A model generated the notes under the pieces. That model was not told the DNA's origin and ran no database searches. It was given only the letters and a program-made list of their open reading frames with translations. Source: an uncultured Bacteroidales bacterium (lineage in GTDB: Bacteria > Bacteroidota > Bacteroidia > Bacteroidales > UBA932). Taken from it: 13,103 bases of DNA. Of this stretch, positions 6,747-13,103 are shown in pieces. The first letter of the stretch is position 1. Each line of letters opens with the position of its first letter. Location: assembly GCA_946405485.1 (NCBI GenBank), contig CAMJHJ010000044.1, forward strand, positions 1 through 13,103, read 5' to 3'. The translations under genes were made by a program, and so were the position numbers.

Positions 6747-8012
6747 TTAGGGTGTCAATGACCGGTACAACCCGGCATATGCTTCCCCGACCACCGCCGG
6801 GGTATAGTTCTCGAGGACTTTCTTCCGTGCGGCGGGAGCGAGCTCCGGCGCATGGTCCAGGCACCAGCGGATGCCCTGGGCCAGATCCTCGCAGTCCTTT
6901 TCGCGCGCCAGGTAGCCATTGACCTGATGATCGATCAGGTCGCCGTTTCCGCCGATGGCGAAAGCCGTGGCCGGCGTGCCGCAGGAAAGGCTTTCCTGGA
7001 TGGTGCAGCTCAGGTTTTCACTCAGGGACGGGACGACCGTCACGTCGGCGGCCCGATAGGCGGCCACGATGTCTTCCTGCTTCCGGAGCATGCCCAGGCT
7101 GCGTACGGTCAGCGCACCCAGCCGGTCCGGGACGAGGCGGGTCGTTCCGAAAATCACCAGGTCCGTATCTTCCAGATGGTGCGGGGAGATGCGTTTCAGC
7201 GCATCGGCCAGTTCTTCGAATCCCTTGTTCCGGTCCTCGACGGCATTCATCGCGCCGAACAGGATGTGGCGCTTCTCCGAGTCCAGACCGAGCCGCGCAC
7301 AGGCCTCTTCCCGGCTTCCGGGGCAGAAACCTTCCGTGTCCAGGCAGTTCGGGATCACACGGATGTCGCAGGCGCCCAGGAGCGAGCTCTTGCGTGCGCA
7401 GTCTGCCAACCAGCGGCTCGGCGCCACGACATGCAGGTCCAGCCCCCGGTAATATCCTAGCTTCTTTTTCCAGACCTGATGGCTCAAGTCCTTCGGGTCA
7501 TTGGACCAGAGGGAAGGACAGTCACCGCATTCCTTCTCGTAACCGGGACAGTCCATGGGAAGATGGCAGATGCCGCAGAAAGGCCAGCTGTCGTGCAGGG
7601 TCCAGACGATCGGCTTGTCCTTCGGAAGCCGGTCCAGCGGCAAGAAACGCAGGTTCACCCAGTGCAGGTGCAGGATGTCGTAGTCGATCTTCCGGAGCGC
7701 CCCGCCGATGTCCGTCGACCGCAGGTCCGACATGAAGTAAGGGCCCTTCTTCGGATACTTTCCCCACAGGTAGTGCTGCCACTTGTTTTTCACTTTGTTC
7801 CGCACCCAGTCGAAAGCCCTGTACAGGGCATGGTGCGGCACGAAATCGCGCACTGAAGATACCCGGTCATCCGACGTCCCCTTGTTCTTGACGAACATCC
7901 GGCTGTCGATCCCATATTCCTGGACGGCCAGATGGATCCGGTAGGCGGCACGGGCGGCGCCGCCCGACGAATCGGACGTACTAACGGACAGGACGCGGAT
8001 CTTATCTCCCAT
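6747..8012 (-). CDS. Family 4 glycosyltransferase with N-terminal cysteine cluster
   Basis: A 421-residue GT-B-fold retaining glycosyltransferase. The acceptor-side domain starts with VLSVSTSDSSGGAARAAYR (7-25), followed by HLHWVNLRF (115-123) and TLHDSWPF (138-145). Five cysteines follow at 146, 149, 155, 162 and 165, a C-x2-C-x5-C-x6-C-x2-C pattern that I recall in one branch of bacterial GT4 proteins and that could bind a metal or stabilise a loop. The donor-side domain has VVPSLSENLSCTIQES (326-341) with E332 and E340 forming the EX7E motif, then SCGTPATAFAIGG (343-355). ATG is the only sensible start and overlaps the upstream gene by 11 bases. The stop is 3 bases before the MBOAT start. 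It likely adds one sugar to the lipid-linked repeat in the cytoplasm; donor identity is unknown. Confidence 0.93.
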   Translation of the reverse strand: MGDKIRVLSVSTSDSSGGAARAAYRIHLAVQEYGIDSRMFVKNKGTSDDRVSSVRDFVPHHALYRAFDWVRNKVKNKWQHYLWGKYPKKGPYFMSDLRSTDIGGALRKIDYDILHLHWVNLRFLPLDRLPKDKPIVWTLHDSWPFCGICHLPMDCPGYEKECGDCPSLWSNDPKDLSHQVWKKKLGYYRGLDLHVVAPSRWLADCARKSSLLGACDIRVIPNCLDTEGFCPGSREEACARLGLDSEKRHILFGAMNAVEDRNKGFEELADALKRISPHHLEDTDLVIFGTTRLVPDRLGALTVRSLGMLRKQEDIVAAYRAADVTVVPSLSENLSCTIQESLSCGTPATAFAIGGNGDLIDHQVNGYLAREKDCEDLAQGIRWCLDHAPELAPAARKKVLENYTPAVVGEAYAGLYRSLTP

Positions 8013-8967
8013 GTTTCAATCTCTTGTAAGCCATCAGCGCCCCATGGAGCGCCCCCCGGTCAAACAGCATGGACTTGTAAACGCGGGAGACTGTATCCTT
8101 GAGGCAGCCCCGGGAACGGGACTTGGCGAAGCATTCGTAATCCCGGCGGGTATCGACCGTCATCGAGGCCGGATGCGTGAGCGGCAGGATGCCGAACACC
8201 GGCCGGTCGCCCTTCCCGTTTTCGTTCGCCAGCGTATGGGTCCCTTCCCCGTCGAAGCCGATGTTGCTCACCAGATTCACCCGGGGATGGATCGTCAAGC
8301 CGCTGTTCTTGAACAGATGGATCTGCATCTGGAAGTCCCAGTAGCTCTTTTTCTCCTTGTCCCGCTGGATTTCCAGCACCTTGAAGTACCACCAGTCGGC
8401 CTCGACGGGGCTGTACAGCAGCTTCCTGCAATGCCGGCGGAACTTCTTCGCATCCAGGGTCAGCAGGTCCAGGTCGAAACCCTTCCAGGCCCGCGCCCAG
8501 GATGCCCAGGCGCCGGTGATCATATAATGCGAGAAATCGTACGAAGCCTCGCACTTCCATCGGTCATCGTACAGCGTGCTGCTGATATACATCACCTCGG
8601 GATGGTTCCGGTAGCGGTCCAGGAGCTCCTCGCAATAACCGAAGAAATCCGGATGCGGGAGGCAGTCGTCCTCCATCACGATCCCCTCCTCCACCTCGTG
8701 GAAGAACCAGTCGATGCCGGTCATCGGGCCGGCGCCGCAGCCATAGTTGCGGTCTGCATAGAAGGTATGCAGTTCGCAGTCCCAATCGACCAGTTCCTGC
8801 ACCACGGCACGGACTTCCGGGCATTTTACCGCATCGACGGCATTTCCTTCCCGGGCGCCGTCCTGGAAAACATAAAGTGCAGCCGGCTGCGCATCCCGGA
8901 TGGCGGACAGGACCCGGCGGACGTGGTCGGGACGGTTGAAGGTGATCAGAAGGACGGGCGTTTTCAT
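8002..8967 (-). CDS. HlpA-like / GNT-I (GT13)-like glycosyltransferase
   Basis: A 321-residue GT-A-type protein. The N-terminus TPVLLITFNRPDHVRRVL (3-20) and YVFQDGAR (32-39) match the nucleotide-diphosphosugar transferase group often labelled hemolysin/HlpA-like in Bacteroidota. VMEDDCLPHPDFF (97-109) closely resembles the EDD metal-binding segment of eukaryotic N-acetylglucosaminyltransferase I (family GT13). GAWASWARAWKGFD (152-165) fits the conserved Gly/Trp-rich acceptor region of these proteins. It probably transfers a sugar, possibly HexNAc, during cytoplasmic assembly of the repeat; the substrate is inference. The start lies in an ATGA overlap with the upstream membrane-protein gene, and the 3' end overlaps the GT4 gene by 11 bases. 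No signal peptide or membrane segment is seen. Confidence 0.85.
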   Translation of the reverse strand: MKTPVLLITFNRPDHVRRVLSAIRDAQPAALYVFQDGAREGNAVDAVKCPEVRAVVQELVDWDCELHTFYADRNYGCGAGPMTGIDWFFHEVEEGIVMEDDCLPHPDFFGYCEELLDRYRNHPEVMYISSTLYDDRWKCEASYDFSHYMITGAWASWARAWKGFDLDLLTLDAKKFRRHCRKLLYSPVEADWWYFKVLEIQRDKEKKSYWDFQMQIHLFKNSGLTIHPRVNLVSNIGFDGEGTHTLANENGKGDRPVFGILPLTHPASMTVDTRRDYECFAKSRSRGCLKDTVSRVYKSMLFDRGALHGALMAYKRLKHGR

Positions 8968-10394
8968 GGGCAGCGATATCCTTTGATTCCGGTCGTGGAG
9001 AAGACAAGTTCGCAGGCTTGTAAATCAGCAGGAATCCCGGGTATGTCCTCTCCGCTGCCCGGATAGACCAGCCAGACTCCCTTCTTCCCGTCGAAAGACG
9101 CTTGTCCTTCGATGGAAACAGGAGCTTGACGCAGCCAGTCGAGATAGACTTTGACCCGGACTTTCGATGTTTCCCGCATATCCAGGTACGAAGGAGAGGT
9201 TCCTTCATACGGAGGCTCGAACCAATAGAGGGTCTCCCCCGAATCCACCTGCCTGGACAGGGCGGTCATCGCCTGGTAAACACGGCTCCGCGCCGCTTGG
9301 TTTTTCCGGATGACTCCCGGAATCTTGCGCCCGTAGAAGAGCGCAAAAGCCAGCATGAGAAGACAGATCCACTGAGGTTTCAGCCAGTCGTTGAGCAAGG
9401 ACACGCATGCGGCAAGACCGATCAAAGCACCGATGTTGTAATAGTATGTATAGTTCAGTTTCAGCACCGCGGCACCCAGGAAATAAGCAAATGACGCCAG
9501 AAGCAGCGAGTCCTGGGAACGATAGCCGGACTTCTTGACGATCATCTGGTAAACCCGGACAACCAGAACCACCGTCGCCAGCCAATAAAGCTTATTGGCC
9601 AGAAACATCTTCAGGGCGTTCCCGATAAAGGTGGACGTTCCGTAATGCTGATAATAATCCCGGGCATTCGGTACCACGAGGACCGCATACAAAGCCAGGA
9701 AAAGCAGGCCGCTGGCCACAAGCAGGCCGTGAAAGACCCGCTTCCGCCGCGTCAAGCCCCGATAATTGAACAGGAGTGAACAGGCACCGACAGCCATAGG
9801 AATGGTGAACACGGTCTCATAGCAATAGATGACATAGTTGATGGAGACCAATGCCAAGATGCCGTCGACCCAGTTCTCTGTCTCGCAGAACCGGCAGGAG
9901 AACAGAAGGAAAAGAGACAGGAACAGGTACACGATCCATACACCCGTGTAACAAGAGATGAATTCAGGATAAACCCGGAAGACACAGATGACGACGAAGA
10001 AGAAGACCGTCGCATATTTCCAAGGGCTGGATACTTTCCGGAGCAGGATGAGGCCCGACAAGGCGAAGGCGCAAGCGAATATCACCAGGGCGACAGCCTG
10101 AAGCGTATAGATGGCCGACGGGGGGATACGGCCATCATAAAAAGGCAACAGGACATTGTAGAGATTATACGCGAAGGGATAGAAGCGTCCATAGGATGTG
10201 ATCATCCCGCTGAAACCCAAGGGACTGAACGCCTTGTCCATCCCCGTGGCATTCATCACGATCGCCTCGTCTCCCAGCAGCCACTGGGCGTTATGGATCT
10301 GAAAAAACGTGCAGACGGCCAGGAAACAGGCCAAGGCGATCCAAAGGACCGCTTGATAGACCTTCTGGGCACCAGGAAGACCCTTGTTCCTCAT
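8964..10394 (-). CDS. Polytopic membrane protein, candidate GT-C-fold glycosyltransferase (GtrC-like role)
   Basis: I do not recognise a specific family in this 476-residue protein. It has roughly ten hydrophobic helices (about 12-32, 93-118, 127-141, 148-168, 178-204, 220-242, 260-283, 297-312, 318-335, 341-354) and a soluble C-terminal tail of about 120 residues. A long first loop (33-92) carries acidic GDE at 41-43 and YGRFYP at 68-73. Acidic residues in the first periplasmic loop are typical of GT-C enzymes that use polyprenyl-phosphate sugars. Its position directly after GtrA- and GtrB-like genes, with a 1-base overlap, is where gtr modules encode the transferase that attaches the flipped sugar. 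That role is inferred from topology and context. A Wzy polymerase is the main alternative, but the soluble tail and neighbours argue against it. The coding DNA looks more AT-rich than that of neighbours (9901-9960 is 45% GC; 7201-7260 is 60%). Confidence 0.8.
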   Translation of the reverse strand: MRNKGLPGAQKVYQAVLWIALACFLAVCTFFQIHNAQWLLGDEAIVMNATGMDKAFSPLGFSGMITSYGRFYPFAYNLYNVLLPFYDGRIPPSAIYTLQAVALVIFACAFALSGLILLRKVSSPWKYATVFFFVVICVFRVYPEFISCYTGVWIVYLFLSLFLLFSCRFCETENWVDGILALVSINYVIYCYETVFTIPMAVGACSLLFNYRGLTRRKRVFHGLLVASGLLFLALYAVLVVPNARDYYQHYGTSTFIGNALKMFLANKLYWLATVVLVVRVYQMIVKKSGYRSQDSLLLASFAYFLGAAVLKLNYTYYYNIGALIGLAACVSLLNDWLKPQWICLLMLAFALFYGRKIPGVIRKNQAARSRVYQAMTALSRQVDSGETLYWFEPPYEGTSPSYLDMRETSKVRVKVYLDWLRQAPVSIEGQASFDGKKGVWLVYPGSGEDIPGIPADLQACELVFSTTGIKGYRCP

Positions 10395-11326
10395 TAAACC
10401 TCCTTTTCGATGATGTACCGTGGACGCCGCTTGACTTCCACATAGTTTTTACCGATATACTCTCCGATCACGCCCAGACAGAGCAGCTGCGTTCCACCCA
10501 GGAACCAGATCGACAGCAGGATGGAAGTCCAGCCTTGGATGGTCTTCCCGCAGAAATAGGCGACGAGGGCATATACGCCGGCGATAAAGGCCAGAATCAG
10601 GACCAGAAACCCGAGCACGGCGATCATCCGCAACGGCTGGACGGAAAACGAGGTGATTCCGTCGATCGCGAAATTGACCATCTTCCGCAACGTGTACTTG
10701 GATTCTCCTGCAAACCGGTCATGGCATTCGAAATGGACGATTCTCTCCTGGAAGCCCAGCGTGCGAACCATTCCCCGCAGGAACAGGTTCCGCTCCGGAT
10801 ACTGGGACAGCGCCTCGAGCGCCTTGGAGCCCAGGAGCCGGAAATCGGCATGGTTCGGAATCACGTCCACCCCCATCTTCTGCATCAAGCGATAGAAACC
10901 CAAGGCGGTCTTCTTCTTGAAGGCCGAATCCGTCACCCGGTCGTTGCGGACGCCATAGACGACCTCGCAGCCATCCCGATAGGCGGCGACCATCTCTTCG
11001 ATGGCCCGGATATCGTGCTGCAGGTCCGCGTCGATGGACACCGCGGCATCACACTGGCCGACGGAGTGCATCAATCCCGCCCAGAGGGCATGCTGATGCC
11101 CCACATTGTGGGCCAGCTTCAAGCCATGGGCATAAGGGCTCTCTTTCTGAAGAGACTCGATGATTGCCCAGGTCCGGTCCTTGCTGCCGTCATCGACGTA
11201 CACGATCCGGCATTCATCCAGGACTCCACGACCGATCCAGTCGCCGACAAGTTCCGTCAGCTGCCGGTTGGTTTCCGCCAGGACGGCCTCTTCGTTGTAA
11301 CAGGGAATAACGATGTTCAATACCAT
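10394..11326 (-). CDS. GtrB/DPM1-like polyprenyl-phosphate glycosyltransferase
   Basis: A 310-residue GT2 enzyme of the GtrB/DPM1 group, expected to move a hexose from a nucleotide donor to undecaprenyl phosphate at the inner face of the membrane. The catalytic domain shows NIVIPCYNEE (4-13), VDDGSKD (44-50), DADLQHD (99-105, the DxD metal site), NHADFRLL (158-165) and RFAGESKYTL (204-213), all typical of this branch. Two C-terminal transmembrane helices follow at about 235-257 and 266-289, then GEYIGKNYVEVKRRPRY, a signature C-terminus of GtrB-like proteins. It sits between the GtrA-like gene (1 base upstream) and the polytopic membrane protein (TAATG, 1-base overlap), the layout of three-gene gtr modules. 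It is complete, and no catalytic residue appears to be missing. Confidence 0.94.
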   Translation of the reverse strand: MVLNIVIPCYNEEAVLAETNRQLTELVGDWIGRGVLDECRIVYVDDGSKDRTWAIIESLQKESPYAHGLKLAHNVGHQHALWAGLMHSVGQCDAAVSIDADLQHDIRAIEEMVAAYRDGCEVVYGVRNDRVTDSAFKKKTALGFYRLMQKMGVDVIPNHADFRLLGSKALEALSQYPERNLFLRGMVRTLGFQERIVHFECHDRFAGESKYTLRKMVNFAIDGITSFSVQPLRMIAVLGFLVLILAFIAGVYALVAYFCGKTIQGWTSILLSIWFLGGTQLLCLGVIGEYIGKNYVEVKRRPRYIIEKEV

Positions 11327-11327
11327 C

Positions 11328-11741
11328 TCATTTCACTTTTTTGAAAACAAACCTCACCAGGAGGAAATTGATGGGGACGACGATGCAGTACACCGGCAGC
11401 GGGGCCCACTTGTCGGGAACGCCCATCCAGAGGAACAGGTTCAGGAACAGGATATGCAGGCCATAGTTGACCAGGTTGCTCAAGGAGAAACCGATTCCTT
11501 TTCCTACCGTCATCCGTTCGCGGAAGGTGAACAAGGCCGAAAGGATGAAGTTGAAGACGAAACCCGTCAGATATCCCAGCGTATAGGCGGCATTGGTCCA
11601 CCAGGTTCCCTTGTCAGGAAACAGATGCACCAACAGAAGATAGACTCCGTAATGGATCGCCGTCGCGAGGACACCGACGATGCAGAAACGGATAAATTCC
11701 CAAAACTTGGGACGGAGTGCTTCCCAGTCCAATGGTTTCAT
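11328..11741 (-). CDS. GtrA-like four-helix membrane protein
   Basis: A 137-residue, very hydrophobic protein with four predicted transmembrane helices at about 16-40, 48-71, 82-106 and 112-132. Its size and topology are those of the GtrA family. Family-type motifs are the F-x-R-F-x-x-V-G start of helix 1 (residues 16-23, FIRFCIVG), NAAYTLGYLTGFVFNF (50-65) at helix 2, and FTFRERM (71-77) after it. GtrA proteins are thought to flip or assist flipping of polyprenyl-phosphate-linked monosaccharides across the inner membrane. The gene starts inside the stop of the preceding GT2 (ATGA) and ends one base before the GtrB-like gene, the usual partner of GtrA. This strongly suggests that the two proteins work together. 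Which sugar is moved is not determinable. Confidence 0.9.
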   Translation of the reverse strand: MKPLDWEALRPKFWEFIRFCIVGVLATAIHYGVYLLLVHLFPDKGTWWTNAAYTLGYLTGFVFNFILSALFTFRERMTVGKGIGFSLSNLVNYGLHILFLNLFLWMGVPDKWAPLPVYCIVVPINFLLVRFVFKKVK

Positions 11742-12727
11742 TGTCCGAAATACATCTGAAGCGGAGTCCGGGTCTTGCCGGTCAACTTCCGATAAAGCTG
11801 ATAAAACCGGAAGAGAACCGGCGAGGCGCAGATCCAGGACAGGCGCTTCACATAGGGCGTCCGGTCATGGACCTTGTCCACATATTCCTTCGCAAACTTG
11901 CGGTCATCCATGTTCAGGCCGGCCCGGAAGCCGATCTTGTAATGGGCATCCTCGATCTCTTCCGCGGTCAGGGTAGTCCGGTCCGGATACAGGTTCCTGA
12001 AATAGAGCCGGATGGCTGTCGTCCCTTCGTCAAACCGGCAGGCATGCAGCGCCACCTCCCGCCTGTCATTGATATATTTCCGCTCGATCCGGTAATTGAC
12101 CGTCGTCCGCTTCAGATGATAGAACTTCGTATGGATGCTCAAAGCGAGCCACTTCGGGTAGTCTTCCATCTGAAAACCCAATCGGACGTACTCGTCGTAA
12201 TCCACATACGCCAGGAGGCTGGCCCGGAAACAGGCGGAGGGCGCGGGAATGAAACAGCCTCGCAGGAGCTGCGTAAACGTATTCTCCTCGGGATCCTTGC
12301 TCTTTCTCACGTACTTCTCCCCCGTGGTCACGGCATCCATCAGCACATCCGTATAGACCACCCCGATCTCCGGGTCGCGCTCCATGATCTCCACCTGCAG
12401 CTGCAATTTCTCCGGATCGATCCAGTGATCATCCCCGGCACACCCGGAAATGTATTTTCCGCGGCACTGACGCAAGGTCGAGCGATAGTTTCCCAGGATC
12501 CCCAGATTCCGCTCATTGAAGATCGGACGGATGATGTCCGGATACCTGCCGGCATAATCTGCCATGACATTCCGGGTTCCATCCTTCGAGCAGTCATCCG
12601 CGACGACGATTTCGAAGGGAAACGAGGTCTTCTGCGCCAGCAGCGAATCCAGCGTAACAGGAAGCGAATGCTCCTGGTTATAAGTGAGAACGATGATCGA
12701 AGCGACAGGTGACTCCATCATACCCAT
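11738..12727 (-). CDS. Family 2 glycosyltransferase (GT-A fold)
   Basis: Predicted cytoplasmic inverting glycosyltransferase that transfers a sugar from a nucleotide donor to a lipid-linked repeat unit. The 329-residue protein opens with ASIIVLTYNQE (residues 9-19), followed by the nucleotide-binding ADDCSKDGT at 43-51. CAGDDHW at 96-102 is in the position of the DxD-type metal site. The C-terminal half is less conserved and probably sets acceptor choice. The first ATG is at 12727, overlapping the aminotransferase by 10 bases. Two further in-frame Met codons follow (12721 and 12718), and the one at 12721 forms an ATGA stop/start overlap like other junctions in this operon, so the true start may be two residues shorter. 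No clear Shine-Dalgarno is visible. The 3' end overlaps the GtrA-like gene by 4 bases (ATGA). Donor and linkage cannot be read from the sequence. Confidence 0.93.
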   Translation of the reverse strand: MGMMESPVASIIVLTYNQEHSLPVTLDSLLAQKTSFPFEIVVADDCSKDGTRNVMADYAGRYPDIIRPIFNERNLGILGNYRSTLRQCRGKYISGCAGDDHWIDPEKLQLQVEIMERDPEIGVVYTDVLMDAVTTGEKYVRKSKDPEENTFTQLLRGCFIPAPSACFRASLLAYVDYDEYVRLGFQMEDYPKWLALSIHTKFYHLKRTTVNYRIERKYINDRREVALHACRFDEGTTAIRLYFRNLYPDRTTLTAEEIEDAHYKIGFRAGLNMDDRKFAKEYVDKVHDRTPYVKRLSWICASPVLFRFYQLYRKLTGKTRTPLQMYFGQ

Positions 12728-13103
12728 TCATTGATGAGTTTGACAACTGTCCGGATCTCCTCCGGCGACATGACCGGACTCATCGGCAGGCTCAGTTCTT
12801 CCCGATGGATCCTCTCGGACACCGGGTAGGACCACCCGTTCCAACCGGCATAGCACTTCTGCTTATGCGGCGGAATCGGATAGTGGATGAGTGTCTGCAC
12901 GCCGTTGTCTTTCAGGTATTGCTGCAACTCGTCCCGGCGTTCGCACAGGACCGGGAAGATATGGAACACGTTCGCGTCCCAGTCCGGGACCTGCGGCAGC
13001 GTGACGGCGGGATTGTCCATGTGCTCCAGGTAGTAGCGGGCCACCTGACGCCGGAGCTCATTGTCCTCATCGAGGTGCTTGAGCTTGACGGAAAGGATGG
13101 CGG
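12718..13103 (-). CDS. DegT/DnrJ/EryC1-family sugar aminotransferase, C-terminal part (5' end outside window)
   Basis: PLP-dependent aminotransferase expected to convert a nucleotide-linked 3-keto or 4-keto sugar to an amino sugar in the cytoplasm. Only the last 127 residues are present. The frame is open to the right window edge, so the GTG at 13044 (reading QVARYYLEHM) is an internal Val codon and not a start. Visible family features are the AILSVKLKHLDEDNELRR helix, which is typical of the stretch after the PLP-lysine domain, then HYPIPPHKQ, and near the end SERIHREELSLPMSPVMSPEE. The HYPIPPHKQ and LSLPMSP signatures resemble the FdtB/QdtB group, which makes dTDP-3-amino-3,6-dideoxyhexoses; that substrate assignment is an inference. 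The catalytic lysine lies outside the window. The TGA stop overlaps the start of the downstream GT2 gene. Confidence 0.9.
   Translation of the reverse strand, partial: AILSVKLKHLDEDNELRRQVARYYLEHMDNPAVTLPQVPDWDANVFHIFPVLCERRDELQQYLKDNGVQTLIHYPIPPHKQKCYAGWNGWSYPVSERIHREELSLPMSPVMSPEEIRTVVKLINEWV

Noticed and set aside
8011..9066. Plus-strand open frame of 351 codons opposite the HlpA-like gene
   Set aside because: Length alone is explained by codon bias on the opposite strand; composition is shadow-like and it runs across two real genes.
1..13103. Mobile elements, CRISPR arrays, tRNA or rRNA genes
   Set aside because: No transposase or integrase motifs, no regularly spaced repeats and no RNA-gene sequences were seen; coding genes fill essentially the whole window.

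Overview
The window lies inside a surface-polysaccharide biosynthesis locus (capsule, exopolysaccharide or O-antigen type). Every gene I can support is on the minus strand, so transcription runs from the right edge to the left edge. Thirteen genes are visible: eleven complete, one cut by each window edge. The plus strand carries only antisense shadow frames. The organism is probably a GC-rich member of the Bacteroidales/Bacteroidota. That inference rests on a perfect TAnnTTTG promoter element in the only real intergenic gap, on weak Shine-Dalgarno signals elsewhere, and on the family mix. I cannot name a genus.

Layout in transcription order: 13103-12718, C-terminal part of a DegT/DnrJ/EryC1 sugar aminotransferase resembling the FdtB/QdtB group; 12727-11738, GT2 glycosyltransferase; 11741-11328, GtrA-like small membrane protein; 11326-10394, GtrB/DPM1-like polyprenyl-phosphate glycosyltransferase; 10394-8964, unrecognised polytopic membrane protein with GT-C features; 8967-8002, HlpA/GNT-I-like glycosyltransferase; 8012-6747, GT4 glycosyltransferase with a cysteine cluster; 6743-5304, MBOAT O-acyltransferase; 5304-4327, membrane-anchored SGNH-like partner; 4321-3485, WcaE-like GT2; 3488-2520, second chain-type GT2; 2520-1441, second GT4; 1460-546, TupA-like ATP-grasp protein; 509-1, N-terminal part of a WbpP-type UDP-HexNAc 4-epimerase.

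The genes are packed very tightly. Twelve consecutive junctions overlap by 1 to 20 bases or are separated by at most 5 bases, so translational coupling along one long transcript is likely. The exception is a 36-base gap before the epimerase, which holds a promoter-like element, a short dyad and a good Shine-Dalgarno.

Taken together, the genes suggest a repeat unit that includes a 3-amino-3,6-dideoxyhexose (aminotransferase) and a HexNAc made by C4 epimerisation. It would be assembled by several GT-A (GT2) and GT-B (GT4) cytoplasmic transferases. Likely decorations are O-acetylation (MBOAT plus SGNH protein), a lipid-linked sugar side branch (GtrA, GtrB and the GT-C-like protein), and perhaps an amide-linked group (ATP-grasp protein). 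No Wzx flippase, clear Wzy polymerase, chain-length regulator or initiating phosphoglycosyltransferase is in the window; they would be expected outside it. I see no RNA genes, mobile elements, CRISPR arrays or long repeats. The locus is probably a strain-specific arrangement of known families rather than a wholly new system. The most distinctive parts are the Gtr-like triplet with an unrecognised third member and the GNT-I-like transferase.
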